Notes: generated by a model not told the origin, from the sequence alone. A stretch of 64,000 nucleotides of DNA from Pseudomonas entomophila (GCF_013523125.1 NZ_JAAMQJ010000004.1:1-64000); one strand, 5' to 3'; counted from the stretch's first letter, positions 9,461 to 18,095 are shown. Numbers and translations: made by a program.

Positions 9461-11086
9461 TCACTTGCGCAGGCCGACCCCGTAGAACGAGTTGAGGCTG
9501 AAGGGGCTGATCTTGAAGCCCTCGACCTTGGCACTCATCGGCTGATACACCGTGGAGTGGGCGATCGGGGTGATCGGCACCTGTTCCTTGAGGATGTGCT
9601 GGGCCTGCTGGTACAGCTCGGTACGCTTGGCCTGGTCGGAAGTGGCCTTGGCCTGCTTGATCAGGTCGTCGTAGGGCTTGTAGCACCACTTCGAGAAGTT
9701 GTTGCCGTCGATCGCATCGCAGCCGTACAGGGTGCCCAGCCAGTTGTCCGGGTCACCGTTGTCGCCGCTCCAGCCGATCAGCATGGCGCCTTGTTCTCCG
9801 CCCTTGGAGCGCTTGATGTACTCACCCCATTCGTAGCTGACGATCTTGGCCTTGATCCCGATCTTGGCCCAATCGGACTGAAGCATTTCGGCCATCAGTC
9901 TGGCGTTGGGGTTGTACGGGCGCTGCACCGGCATGGCCCACAGGGTGATTTCGGTCCCTTCCTTGACGCCGGCCTCCTTGAGCAAGGTCTTGGCTTTCTC
10001 GGGGTCGTACGGCGTCCCCTTGATACTGTCGTCATAAGACCACTGGGTCGGTGGCATGGCGTTGACCGCCAACTGGCCGGCACCCTGGTAGACCGACTCG
10101 ATGATCTTCTGCTTGTCCACGGCCATGTCCAGCGCCTGGCGCACTTCCAGCTTGGCCAGGGGGTTTGGTTCGTTGCTGCCTTTGACCTTGTCCATCACGT
10201 TGTAGGCGATGTAGCCCAGGTTGAAGCCTGCCTGGTGCGGCATCTGCAGACTCTTGTCGCCCTTGAGCGGCTCGATGTCGGCAGGCCGCGGAAACAAGGT
10301 GACCTGGCACTCGTTCTTCTTCAGCTTCTGCATGCGCACCGAGGCATCGGTGGTGATGGCGAAGATCAGGTTGTCCAGCTTCACGTCCTCGGGCCTCCAG
10401 TACTGCGTGTTGCCCTTGTAGCGGATGGTCGAGTCCTTCTGGTAACGGCTGAACACGAACGGGCCGGTGCCGATCGGCTTCTGGTTGATGTCGGCCGGTC
10501 GGCCTTCGTCGAGCAGGCGTTGCGCGTATTCGGCGGACTGGATCGAGGCGAAGCTCATGGCCAGGTTCTGGATGAAGGCGGCGTCGACCTGGGCCAGGGT
10601 GAAGCGGACCGTGTGCGCATCGAGCTTCTCGAGCTTGGCGATGTTCTTGTCCATGCCCATGTCGGTGAAGTAGGGGAACTCGGTGGGGTAGGCCTTGCGG
10701 AACGGGTGCTGCTTGTCGAGCATGCGGTTGAAGGTGAACAGCACGTCGTCGGCGTCGAAGTCCCGGGTCGGGGTGAAGTAGTCGGTGGTGTGGAACTTCA
10801 CGCCTTCGCGCAGGTGAAAGGTGTACACCAGGCCATCGTCCGACACCTCCCAGCGGGTCGCCAGGCCCGGAATCACGGCGGTGCCGCCACGCTCGAACTG
10901 GGTCAGGCGGTTGAACAGGGGCTCGGCCGAGGCATCGAAGTCGGTCCCGGTGGTGTATTGCCCAGGATCGAACCCGGCAGGACTGCCCTCGGAGCAGAAC
11001 ACCAGGTTGGCGGCGGCCTGTGCCGAGGAAGCGCCAGCGAGCAGGCTGGCACCGACCAGAAGCGGGATGACGGTGTGTCTGAGCAT
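9461..11086 (-). CDS. Periplasmic peptide-binding protein (DppA-like paralogue 3)
   Basis: First gene of the leftward dpp locus, 541 residues. It has a signal peptide (MLRHTVIPLLVGASLLAGAS ... QAA), a mature start LVFCSEGSPAGFDPGQYTTG, and the C-terminal WSGDNGDPDNWLGTLYGCD block shared with paralogue 2. It resembles well-studied DppA proteins that bind dipeptides; exact specificity is unknown. GAGG lies upstream of the ATG at 11086. Tandem receptor duplication feeding one DppBCDF channel is the arrangement described in P. aeruginosa. Confidence 0.9.
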   Translation of the reverse strand: MLRHTVIPLLVGASLLAGASSAQAAANLVFCSEGSPAGFDPGQYTTGTDFDASAEPLFNRLTQFERGGTAVIPGLATRWEVSDDGLVYTFHLREGVKFHTTDYFTPTRDFDADDVLFTFNRMLDKQHPFRKAYPTEFPYFTDMGMDKNIAKLEKLDAHTVRFTLAQVDAAFIQNLAMSFASIQSAEYAQRLLDEGRPADINQKPIGTGPFVFSRYQKDSTIRYKGNTQYWRPEDVKLDNLIFAITTDASVRMQKLKKNECQVTLFPRPADIEPLKGDKSLQMPHQAGFNLGYIAYNVMDKVKGSNEPNPLAKLEVRQALDMAVDKQKIIESVYQGAGQLAVNAMPPTQWSYDDSIKGTPYDPEKAKTLLKEAGVKEGTEITLWAMPVQRPYNPNARLMAEMLQSDWAKIGIKAKIVSYEWGEYIKRSKGGEQGAMLIGWSGDNGDPDNWLGTLYGCDAIDGNNFSKWCYKPYDDLIKQAKATSDQAKRTELYQQAQHILKEQVPITPIAHSTVYQPMSAKVEGFKISPFSLNSFYGVGLRK

Positions 11087-11305
11087 GAAGGCCTCGTTCT
11101 TGTCATAGTCGGGAGGACCGGTTCAAGCACCGGGTTTTCCATACTTGGACAAGGGTCATCGAGAACGCAACCAGCGGAACGCGCAGAAAGGGACAGTTGG
11201 GAACTTGAATGCAAGTGAATGTCGCATTCATGAAATTTGTCGTCTTTTGATAACCTTTTTGCCGCAGAACGCAGCGTTTTAAAGTTTTTTCGAAATAAAT
11301 AAAGC
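11087..11305. other. AT-rich upstream region of the dpp locus
   Basis: No gene seen. The segment 11216-11305 is unusually AT-rich for this genome (runs such as AAAGTTTTTTCGAAATAAATAA) and lies immediately upstream of the first binding-protein gene. It is the natural place for that locus's promoter, but I cannot pick confident -35/-10 boxes. Confidence 0.4.
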
Positions 11306-11348
11306 AATAGGAGATTTCCCATATGGATAGAGAAATCTCCTATTTTTC
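11306..11348. terminator. Strong hairpin, probably a two-way Rho-independent terminator
   Basis: Perfect 13-bp inverted repeat: AATAGGAGATTTC (11306-11318) and GAAATCTCCTATT (11332-11344), with a 13-base loop and TTTT on the plus-strand side. In the minus direction the stem is followed by a T-rich stretch (TGCTTTATTTATTT). The minus-strand SIMPL gene ends at 11400, so the hairpin would stop its transcript before it enters the dpp locus. Confidence 0.75.
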
Positions 11349-11399
11349 AGCAGAAATGACGCCCTTATAGGTTGGGCACACGCTTTCCGCCCTCGAGAG

Positions 11400-12113
11400 T
11401 CAGGGCACCTGTACTTCGATGGTTCCTTCGGCCGTCATGTTCACTTCGCTGGTGCCAGCCTCCACGTCGGGGGTAGCGGTCGAATCGGCCGCCATGGCCT
11501 TCATGGCCATCGGTGCGCTGCGCAGATAGGGTTGTGGATACCCCGTGCTGTTCAGGTTCATGGTGACGATCTGGTAGCCGGTGCCGCCCAGGGCTTCGGT
11601 GGCCATCTGCGCGCGGGCCTTGAAGGCTGCGACCGCGTCCTTGAGCAGCTGGTCTTCGTTGCCCTTGCGGGTGGCCGGGGCGATGGAGAAGTCCATGCCG
11701 CCCATCTTCAGGTCCTGCAGCAGCTCGCCGGTCAGCTTGGACAGGGCCGGGAAGTCGGCGCTTTCCAGGCGCAGTTCGGCACGCTCGCGCCAGCCGGTGA
11801 TCGTCTGGCCCTTGTCGTCGTAGACCGGGTAACTGTTGCGGCTGCCCTGGCTGACCTTCACGTCCTTGACCTGGCGGGCTTGCTGCAGGGCCTTGTTCAG
11901 GGTCTCGGTGATGCCCTTGGCCAGCTTGCCAGGGTCTTTATCTTGGGCTTCGCTGTACAAGGTGACGACCATCAGGTCGCGTGGCACGTCCTTGCTGACC
12001 TCGGCGCGCAGGGAAATCTGGTTGTAGCGAGGCGCGTCCTCGGCCAGGGCGGGCAGGCTGGCTAGCAAGCCACACGACAGGATCAAGGCGGTGCCGCGAC
12101 GGGGCAGGTGCAT
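11400..12113 (-). CDS. SIMPL-domain (DUF541) periplasmic protein
   Basis: A 237-residue secreted protein of the SIMPL family (same family as Brucella 26-kDa antigen BP26/OMP28 and E. coli YggE). It has a signal peptide ending PALA/EDAPRYN, an oligomerising beta-rich SIMPL body (ISLRAEVSKDVPRDLMVV near the start), and an acidic C-terminal tail. The ATG at 12113 is preceded by GAGGAG. Upstream in-frame starts exist but would bury the signal peptide. It is transcribed away from roxS across a short shared upstream region. The molecular function of the family is not established. Confidence 0.82.
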   Translation of the reverse strand: MHLPRRGTALILSCGLLASLPALAEDAPRYNQISLRAEVSKDVPRDLMVVTLYSEAQDKDPGKLAKGITETLNKALQQARQVKDVKVSQGSRNSYPVYDDKGQTITGWRERAELRLESADFPALSKLTGELLQDLKMGGMDFSIAPATRKGNEDQLLKDAVAAFKARAQMATEALGGTGYQIVTMNLNSTGYPQPYLRSAPMAMKAMAADSTATPDVEAGTSEVNMTAEGTIEVQVP

Positions 12114-12309
12114 GTGAAACTCCTCGAATGGGGCGTGAACAGGGTATCGTTGCACGCATGGCCGATAAGACCGGCCCTCGTGTACTCGGTTCAGCGAGAC
12201 CCTGGCCGACACTGTGACAAAGTGTGGCGCTTTGCCGCATCGCCGCCGTGGTCTGCGCCGCTTCGGTATACTCCAGCCGATTTTTCTGGAGCACTCATCA
12301 GGAGAGCTC

Positions 12310-13566
12310 ATGCTCGCCGCTGCACACCCGTTGTCCGCCAATCGCCAGAACCTCTGGCGTCTGACCCTCATTCGCATCCTGGTGCTGGCCGCCCAGGCAG
12401 GTTCCGTGGCCGTGGCCTACTGGACCGAGCTGATGCCGCTGCCGTGGTTGTCGCTGAGCATCACCTTGGCGCTGTCGTCGATGCTGTGCGCCTTCACCGC
12501 CTTGCGCCTGCGCCTGTCGTTGCCGGTCACCGAGCTGGAGTACGCCCTGCAGCTGGCCTGCGACCTGCTGATCCACAGCGTGCTGCTGTACTACTCGGGC
12601 GGTTCGACCAACCCATTCGTGTCCTACTACCTGGTGCCGCTGGCCATCGCTGCGGTGACCTTGCCGTGGATCTATTCGCTGGTGCTCTCCGGCATCGCGC
12701 TGGTGGCCTACAGCCTGCTGCTGGTGCAGTTCTATCCGCTCGAGCACCTGCCGTTGGCCCGCGACACCATGCAGGTCTACGGGATGTGGCTGAGCATCGC
12801 CCTGGCCGCTGCGGTGATCACGCTGTTCGCCGCGCGCATGGCCGAAGAGCTGCGCCGCCAGGAACAGCTGCGCAGCGAACGCCGCGAGGACAGCCTGCGC
12901 GATGAGCAGCTGCTGGCCGTGGCCACCCAGGCCGCCGGTGCGGCCCACGAACTGGGCACGCCCCTGGCGACCATGAGCGTGCTGCTCAACGAGATGCGCC
13001 AGGACCATTCCGACCCGCAGCTGCTCGAGGACCTCGGCGTCTTGCAGGACCAGGTCAAGCTGTGCAAGGAGACCCTGCAGCACCTGGTACGCGCCGCCGA
13101 GGCCAACCGCCGCATGGCCGTGGATGAGCAACCGGTGACCGACTGGCTGCGCGCGTCGCTCGACCGCTGGCACCTGATGCGCCCGGAGACCAGCTACCGT
13201 TTCCACCGCCTGCGCGAAGGCGAGGCGCCGCGCCTGACGCCGCCGCCTGACCTGACCCAGGCCTTGCTGAACCTGCTCAACAACGCCGCCGACGCGTGTC
13301 CGGACAACCTGGAGGTGAGCCTGGACTGGGATGCGCACGACATCGTCATCACCCTCCGTGACCACGGCCCTGGCGTGCCGCCGGCGATCGCCGAAGCCAT
13401 CGGCAAGCCCTTCATCACCACCAAGGGCAAAGGCTTCGGCCTGGGCCTGTTCCTGAGCAAGGCCAGCGTGACGCGTGCGGGCGGCTCGGTGAAACTCTAT
13501 AGTCATGAGCAGGGTGGCACCCTGACCGAATTGCGTCTGCCGTACGGCACCCGAGGAGAACGTTGA
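12310..13566 (+). CDS. roxS: Redox sensor histidine kinase RoxS (RegB/PrrB family)
   Basis: Membrane-bound sensor kinase of 418 residues with about six N-terminal membrane helices. The RegB-family quinone-site motif GGSTNPF is at about 97-103. The phospho-acceptor His 213 lies in GAAHELGTPLATM. Cys 252 (QVKLCKETL) sits where the redox-active cysteine of RegB lies. The ATP-binding N and G boxes (LLNNAADA, GFGLGLFLSKA) follow. In P. putida the RoxSR pair responds to respiratory-chain redox state and cyanide-insensitive oxidase regulation. AGGAG precedes the ATG at 12310. Confidence 0.9.
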   Translation: MLAAAHPLSANRQNLWRLTLIRILVLAAQAGSVAVAYWTELMPLPWLSLSITLALSSMLCAFTALRLRLSLPVTELEYALQLACDLLIHSVLLYYSGGSTNPFVSYYLVPLAIAAVTLPWIYSLVLSGIALVAYSLLLVQFYPLEHLPLARDTMQVYGMWLSIALAAAVITLFAARMAEELRRQEQLRSERREDSLRDEQLLAVATQAAGAAHELGTPLATMSVLLNEMRQDHSDPQLLEDLGVLQDQVKLCKETLQHLVRAAEANRRMAVDEQPVTDWLRASLDRWHLMRPETSYRFHRLREGEAPRLTPPPDLTQALLNLLNNAADACPDNLEVSLDWDAHDIVITLRDHGPGVPPAIAEAIGKPFITTKGKGFGLGLFLSKASVTRAGGSVKLYSHEQGGTLTELRLPYGTRGER

Positions 13567-14126
13567 TGAGCGAAGAAAACCAGGTGGAAGTCGAAGAGCT
13601 GCCGCACCTGCTGCTGGTGGATGACGATGCCACCTTCACCCGCGTCATGGCCCGTGCCATGAGCCGCCGAGGCTTTCGCGTCAGTACCGCCGGCTCGGCC
13701 GAGGAAGGCCTGGCGCTGGCCAGAAAGGACCTGCCCGAGTACGCCACGCTCGACCTGAAGATGGACGGCGACTCGGGCCTGGTGCTGCTGCCCAAGCTGC
13801 TGGAGCTGGACCCGGAGATGCGCGTGGTGATCCTGACCGGCTACTCGAGCATCGCCACGGCGGTCGAGGCGATCAAGCGCGGCGCCTGCAACTACCTGTG
13901 CAAACCGGCCGATGCCGACGATGTGCTGGCGGCGCTGCTGTCCACCCACGCCGATCTGGACTCGCTGGTACCGGAAAACCCCATGTCGGTCGACCGCCTG
14001 CAATGGGAGCACATCCAGCGCGTGCTGAACGAGCACGAAGGCAATATCTCGGCCACGGCACGCGCCCTGGGCATGCACCGTCGCACCCTGCAGCGCAAGC
14101 TGCAGAAGCGGCCGGTACGGCGCTGA
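13566..14126 (+). CDS. roxR: Redox response regulator RoxR (RegA/PrrA family)
   Basis: Response regulator of 186 residues. Its receiver domain has the acidic pocket LLLVDDD, phospho-acceptor Asp 63 (YATLDLKMDGDSG) and the conserved Lys (LCKPADADD). A short linker leads to a Fis-type helix-turn-helix (GNISATARALGMHRRTLQRK) at the C-terminus. The start overlaps the roxS stop by one base (TGATG) with GAGGAG upstream, so the two are translationally coupled. It is the DNA-binding partner of RoxS. Confidence 0.92.
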   Translation: MSEENQVEVEELPHLLLVDDDATFTRVMARAMSRRGFRVSTAGSAEEGLALARKDLPEYATLDLKMDGDSGLVLLPKLLELDPEMRVVILTGYSSIATAVEAIKRGACNYLCKPADADDVLAALLSTHADLDSLVPENPMSVDRLQWEHIQRVLNEHEGNISATARALGMHRRTLQRKLQKRPVRR

Positions 14127-14207
14127 GGCCTGGCGGCCCAAGGCGACAGGCGGGCGGCTGCGCCATGCCCACGGCCGTCCCGGGGGAGGGCAAGCCACCG
14201 CGCCCTG

Positions 14208-14223
14208 TCGGCCAAAAGGCCGA
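14208..14223. other. Short hairpin downstream of roxR
   Basis: TCGGCC and GGCCGA flank an AAAA loop. There is no T tract directly after it, so this is only a possible transcript end signal between roxR and the AEC transporter gene. Confidence 0.3.
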
Positions 14224-14323
14224 ACTGACGCAGGAATCTTCCTTTTAGTCCGGTCGCAACGGGCGCAAGCCCCTGCGGCTGACGTATGATAGGTCGCTTG
14301 TCGCTCACCGTCGGAACCGTCCC

Positions 14324-15265
14324 ATGCTCGCCCTTCTCATCCAGATCCTGAACATCACGGCGCCCGTGTTCGCCATGCTGTTCATGGGCGTGCTGCTCAA
14401 GCGCCTGCGCGTGATCGACGACGGCTTCAACCAGGTCGCTTCCAGCCTGGTGTTCAACGTCTGCATGCCGGCGCTGCTGTTTCTCGGCATCTATCACGCC
14501 GACCTCTCGGCGGCGGTCAAGCCCGGCGTGCTGCTGTATTTCACCGGGATCACCCTGGTCGGTTTTCTGATCTGCTGGCTGGTCGCCATCTGGCGCTGTC
14601 CGTTGCTCGATCGCGGCATCTACGTGCAGGGCGCCTTTCGCGGCAACAACGGCGTCATCGGCCTGGCCCTGGCGGCCAGCCTGTACGGGGACTATGGGAT
14701 CTCGCTCGGCGCGGTGCTGGCCGGGCTGGTCATCGTGCTCTACAACACGCTGTCGGTGATCGTGCTGGCGGTCTACAGCCCCCTGCTGAAGTCCGACCCC
14801 TGGAGCATCTGCAAGGGGATCTTCAAGAACCCGTTGATCCTCTCGGTGCTGGTCGCGGTGCCGATGGCCTATGGTCAGGTCGGCCTGCCCAACTGGCTGC
14901 TGACCAGCGGCGACTACCTGGCCCAGATGACCCTGCCCCTGGCGCTGATCTGCATCGGTGGCACCCTGTCGCTGCCCGCGTTGCGTGCCAGCGGCCGCCT
15001 GGCCATCGACGTCAGCCTGCTGAAGATGGTCGGCCTGCCGCTGATCGGCACGCTCGGGGCCTGGCTGTGCGGCTTCCGCGGGGCCGAACTGGGCATCCTG
15101 TTTCTCTACATCGGCAGCCCGACGGCGGCGGCCAGCTACGTCATGGCGCGGGCCTCCGGGGGCAACCATGAGCTGGCGGCCTCGATCATCGTGATCACCA
15201 CCTTGCTGGCCGCCGTGACCACCAACATCGGCCTGTTCATCCTCCAGTGGGGCGGGTGGATCTAG
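14324..15265 (+). CDS. AEC-family (auxin efflux carrier-like) transporter
   Basis: Inner-membrane protein of 313 residues with about ten hydrophobic helices arranged as two related halves, as in the AEC/BART superfamily. It starts with a helix rich in I/L/F and has the conserved NVCMPALLFLGIY and GAFRGNNGVIGLALAA segments. Bacterial members export or import small organic acids such as malate; the substrate here cannot be read. No strong Shine-Dalgarno is seen before the ATG. It is probably a single gene. Confidence 0.8.
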   Translation: MLALLIQILNITAPVFAMLFMGVLLKRLRVIDDGFNQVASSLVFNVCMPALLFLGIYHADLSAAVKPGVLLYFTGITLVGFLICWLVAIWRCPLLDRGIYVQGAFRGNNGVIGLALAASLYGDYGISLGAVLAGLVIVLYNTLSVIVLAVYSPLLKSDPWSICKGIFKNPLILSVLVAVPMAYGQVGLPNWLLTSGDYLAQMTLPLALICIGGTLSLPALRASGRLAIDVSLLKMVGLPLIGTLGAWLCGFRGAELGILFLYIGSPTAAASYVMARASGGNHELAASIIVITTLLAAVTTNIGLFILQWGGWI

Positions 15266-15318
15266 CGTTATCGCGCCGACAATACCAACAACACCGCCCC
15301 CTGACCTGAGGACACTGC

Positions 15319-16674
15319 ATGCAAGACCAGCGCACGCCCGAGCCGTTGCAACGCGGGCTGAAAAACCGTCATATCCAGCTGATCGCCTTGGGGGGCGCCA
15401 TCGGTACCGGGTTGTTCCTGGGGATTGCCCAGACCATCCAGCTGGCCGGACCGTCAGTGCTGCTTGGCTATGCGATCGCCGGCCTCATGGCATTCTTCAT
15501 CATGCGCCAACTGGGTGAGATGGTCGTCGAGGAACCGGTGGCCGGCAGCTTCAGCCACTTCGCTCACCGTTACTGGAGCGAGTTCGCAGGCTTCGTCTCG
15601 GGGTGGAACTACTGGGTCGTGTACGTGCTGGTGGGCATGGCCGAGCTGACGGCGGTGGGCATCTACGTGCAGTACTGGTGGCCCGAATTCCCGACCTGGG
15701 CCACGGCGGCGATCTTCTTCGTGGTGATCAACCTGCTCAACCTGAGTCAGGTGAAGGTCTACGGTGAGCTGGAGTTCTGGTTCGCCCTGGTCAAGGTCGT
15801 GGCCATCGTCGGCATGATCGGCTTCGGCGCCTGGCTGCTCGCCAGCGGTAACGGCGGCCCGGACGCGGCGGTCGCCAACCTGTGGCAGTACGGTGGGTTC
15901 TTCCCCAACGGCGTGACTGGGCTGGTGATGGCGCTGGCGGTGATCATGTTCTCGTTCGGCGGGCTAGAGCTGGTGGGCATCACCGCCGCCGAGGCGGACG
16001 ATCCACGCCACAGCATCCCCAAGGCCACCAACCAGGTGGTCTACCGCATCCTGATCTTCTACATCGGCGCGCTGGCCGTGCTGCTGGCGCTGTACCCGTG
16101 GCAGAAGGTGGTGCAGGGCGGCAGTCCGTTCGTGATGATCTTCCACGCGCTGGACAGCAACCTGGTGGCCACGGTGCTGAACGTCGTGGTGCTGACGGCG
16201 GCGCTGTCGGTGTACAACAGCTGCGTCTACTGCAACAGCCGCATGCTGTTCGGCCTGGCCAGCCAGGGCGATGCACCACGGGTGCTGACCACCGTGAACC
16301 GCCGTGGCGTGCCGTTGGTGGCGTTGGGCGTGTCGGCGCTGGCGACCGGCTTGTGCGTGGTGATCAACTACCTCATGCCTGGCGAGGCGTTCGGCCTGCT
16401 GATGGCCTTGGCGGTGTCGGCGCTGGTGATCAACTGGGCCAGTATCAGCATCACCCACCTGAAGTTCCGCAAGGCCAGCGTGGCCTCCGGCACGGTGCCG
16501 TTCTACCGCAGCTGGGGCGCACCGGTAACCAACTACCTGTGCCTGGCCTTCATCGTGCTGATTCTGGTGGTGATGTACCTGACGCCGCCGATCCGGATCT
16601 CGGTGCTGCTGATTCCAGCCTGGATCGCGGTGCTGTGGGTGGCGTTCCGCCTGAAAAAGCGGCAGCAGGGCTGA
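15319..16674 (+). CDS. aroP: Amino-acid permease of the AroP type (APC superfamily)
   Basis: A 451-residue, 12-helix transporter. The N-terminal RGLKNRHIQLIALGGAIGTG and MRQLGEMVVEEPVAGSFSHF, and later SFGGLELVGITAAEAD and NSCVYCNSRMLFGLA, match the proton-driven aromatic-amino-acid permease AroP closely. That predicts uptake of Phe, Tyr and Trp; related permeases share many of these motifs, so specificity is inference. TGAGGA precedes the ATG. It is followed by a large inverted REP pair that probably ends its transcript. Confidence 0.85.
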   Translation: MQDQRTPEPLQRGLKNRHIQLIALGGAIGTGLFLGIAQTIQLAGPSVLLGYAIAGLMAFFIMRQLGEMVVEEPVAGSFSHFAHRYWSEFAGFVSGWNYWVVYVLVGMAELTAVGIYVQYWWPEFPTWATAAIFFVVINLLNLSQVKVYGELEFWFALVKVVAIVGMIGFGAWLLASGNGGPDAAVANLWQYGGFFPNGVTGLVMALAVIMFSFGGLELVGITAAEADDPRHSIPKATNQVVYRILIFYIGALAVLLALYPWQKVVQGGSPFVMIFHALDSNLVATVLNVVVLTAALSVYNSCVYCNSRMLFGLASQGDAPRVLTTVNRRGVPLVALGVSALATGLCVVINYLMPGEAFGLLMALAVSALVINWASISITHLKFRKASVASGTVPFYRSWGAPVTNYLCLAFIVLILVVMYLTPPIRISVLLIPAWIAVLWVAFRLKKRQQG

Positions 16675-16718
16675 CAGAGAGCAGGTCGCGTTCTGCTCTG
16701 TTCCAGGCTTTGCGCGGT

Positions 16719-16886
16719 GACGGGTTTGTGGGCCCTGCGGGCCCAATCGCGGCCGGTCCGGCGCCCCGGCAGGGGCCGCACAGGTGACCGCGATAGCCTG
16801 CAACCCCGCGGTGGGACTACGGGGGAGCGGCCCCCGCCGGGGCGCCGGACCGGCCGCGATTGGGCCTGAAAGGCCCACGAAACCAG
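16719..16886. repeat. Inverted pair of REP-like elements after aroP
   Basis: Two arms of about 60 bases in opposite orientation (16719-16779 and 16825-16886), separated by about 45 bases. The arms share a perfect core of about 31 bases beginning GGCCCAATCGCGGCCGGTCC. The pair could fold into one very long hairpin. It lies in the 317-base gap between convergent genes (aroP on plus, the exchanger on minus), where a two-way transcript barrier would fit. I see nothing else in that gap. Confidence 0.8.
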
Positions 16887-16991
16887 CCACGCCCTGCATC
16901 AGGCCAACCTGCACCCACAGCGCTAGGCTCGTAGACGGCTTTGATTGCGATCGGCCCCGAGGGCTGGCTCGTCAGCCCTCACGCCTTCCCC

Positions 16992-18077
16992 TCAATGCTG
17001 CCGACGCCACGCCCGTACCGTCGTCACCGTCAACCCCACCGCCAGCACCGGCAGCACGTAATGCAGCATCAGCTGCTCCACACGCCCCGCCAGCGGCATC
17101 CCGGTGGTGAAACTGACGACGTGCAGCCCATAGGCCAGGTACAGGCACAGCAGCACCAGGCCCTCCACCCGCGTGATGCGATACCCCGAATAGAACACCG
17201 GCAGGCTCAGCAGCGCGACGCCGCACATCACCGGCAGGTCGAAGTCCAGGGCGTTGGGCGAGATGGACAGGGCCTGGGGGGCCGTGACCGCCGTCAGGCC
17301 CAGCACGGCCAACAAGTTGAACAGGTTGCTGCCGATCACCGTGCCGACCGCGATGTCACGCTCGCCACGCAACGCGGCGATCGACGCGGCCGCCAGTTCG
17401 GGCAACGACGTACACACCGCGACCACGGTCAGGCCGATGACCCGCTCGGACAAGCCCAGGTCGGTGGCGACTTCCACGGCCGCTTCCAGCAGAAAGTGGC
17501 CTGCCACGCTGAGCAGCACCAGGCCCAGCAGGACCTGCGCGCAGGTCAGCGCCCAGAAGCGTGCCCGATGCGGGCTGGCGGCGGACGGAGCAGGGTAGAT
17601 CCGGGCGTAGTGACGCGACTGGTGCCAGAGCATGCCCAAGTAGGCCAGCAGCCCCAGCAACAGCAGCGCCCCGTCCAGCCGTCCCAGCTCGCGGTCCAGG
17701 GCCAGCAGGGCGACCAGCACGCTGGCGCCGATCATCAGGGGCAGGTCCAGGCGTACCAGTTGTCGCGAGACCCGCAGCGGAATGATCAGCGCCGCCAGGC
17801 CCAGCACCACCAGCACGTTGAAGATGTTGCTGCCGATCACGCTGCCCACGGCGACGTCCGGCGCGCCCTGGTAGGCGGCCTGCAGGCTGACGGTCAGTTG
17901 CGGCGCGGTGCTGCCGAAGGCCACCAGGCTCAAGCCGATCACCAGCGGGCGCACGTGCAGGCGCAAGGCCAGGCGCACGGCGACGCGCACCAGCAGTTCG
18001 GCACCGAGCACCAGGAACACCAGGCCGAAGCCCAGTTGCAGGAGGCTGAAGGGGGGAAGGTTGGCCAGGTTGTGAAT
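16992..18077 (-). CDS. Calcium/sodium-type cation exchanger (CaCA family, YrbG-like), probable ATT start
   Basis: Inner-membrane exchanger with two homologous halves. The alpha repeats are visible as SLVAFGSTAPQLTVSL with GSVIGSNIFNVLVVLGLAAL, and VVAVCTSLPELAAAS with GTVIGSNLFNLLAVLGLTA. In the first repeat the usual Glu of the ion site is replaced by Gln (TAPQL); the second keeps it (LPEL). The only ordinary start (GTG, 18020) cuts the first membrane helix. ATT at 18077 follows GAGGAG by nine bases and lies 18 bases after the rlpA-like stop, giving a full helix and 361 residues. No ATG, GTG or TTG lies between that in-frame stop and ATT. Confidence 0.8.
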   Translation of the reverse strand: MHNLANLPPFSLLQLGFGLVFLVLGAELLVRVAVRLALRLHVRPLVIGLSLVAFGSTAPQLTVSLQAAYQGAPDVAVGSVIGSNIFNVLVVLGLAALIIPLRVSRQLVRLDLPLMIGASVLVALLALDRELGRLDGALLLLGLLAYLGMLWHQSRHYARIYPAPSAASPHRARFWALTCAQVLLGLVLLSVAGHFLLEAAVEVATDLGLSERVIGLTVVAVCTSLPELAAASIAALRGERDIAVGTVIGSNLFNLLAVLGLTAVTAPQALSISPNALDFDLPVMCGVALLSLPVFYSGYRITRVEGLVLLCLYLAYGLHVVSFTTGMPLAGRVEQLMLHYVLPVLAVGLTVTTVRAWRRQH

Positions 18078-18092
18078 GGTCTGCTGCTCCTC
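18075..18092 (-). promoter_or_regulatory. Shine-Dalgarno and probable ATT start of the cation exchanger gene
   Basis: On the minus strand GAGGAG (plus 18087-18092) is nine bases upstream of ATT (18075-18077). The in-frame stop TGA of the preceding gene at 18096-18098 excludes any upstream start. ATT starts are known in infC, where IF3 discriminates against them; applying that here is inference. Confidence 0.6.
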
Positions 18093-18095
18093 TGC

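Noticed and set aside
17561..17785. Open frames on the plus strand opposite the exchanger
   Set aside because: They have no conserved segments and lie opposite clear membrane helices of the exchanger.
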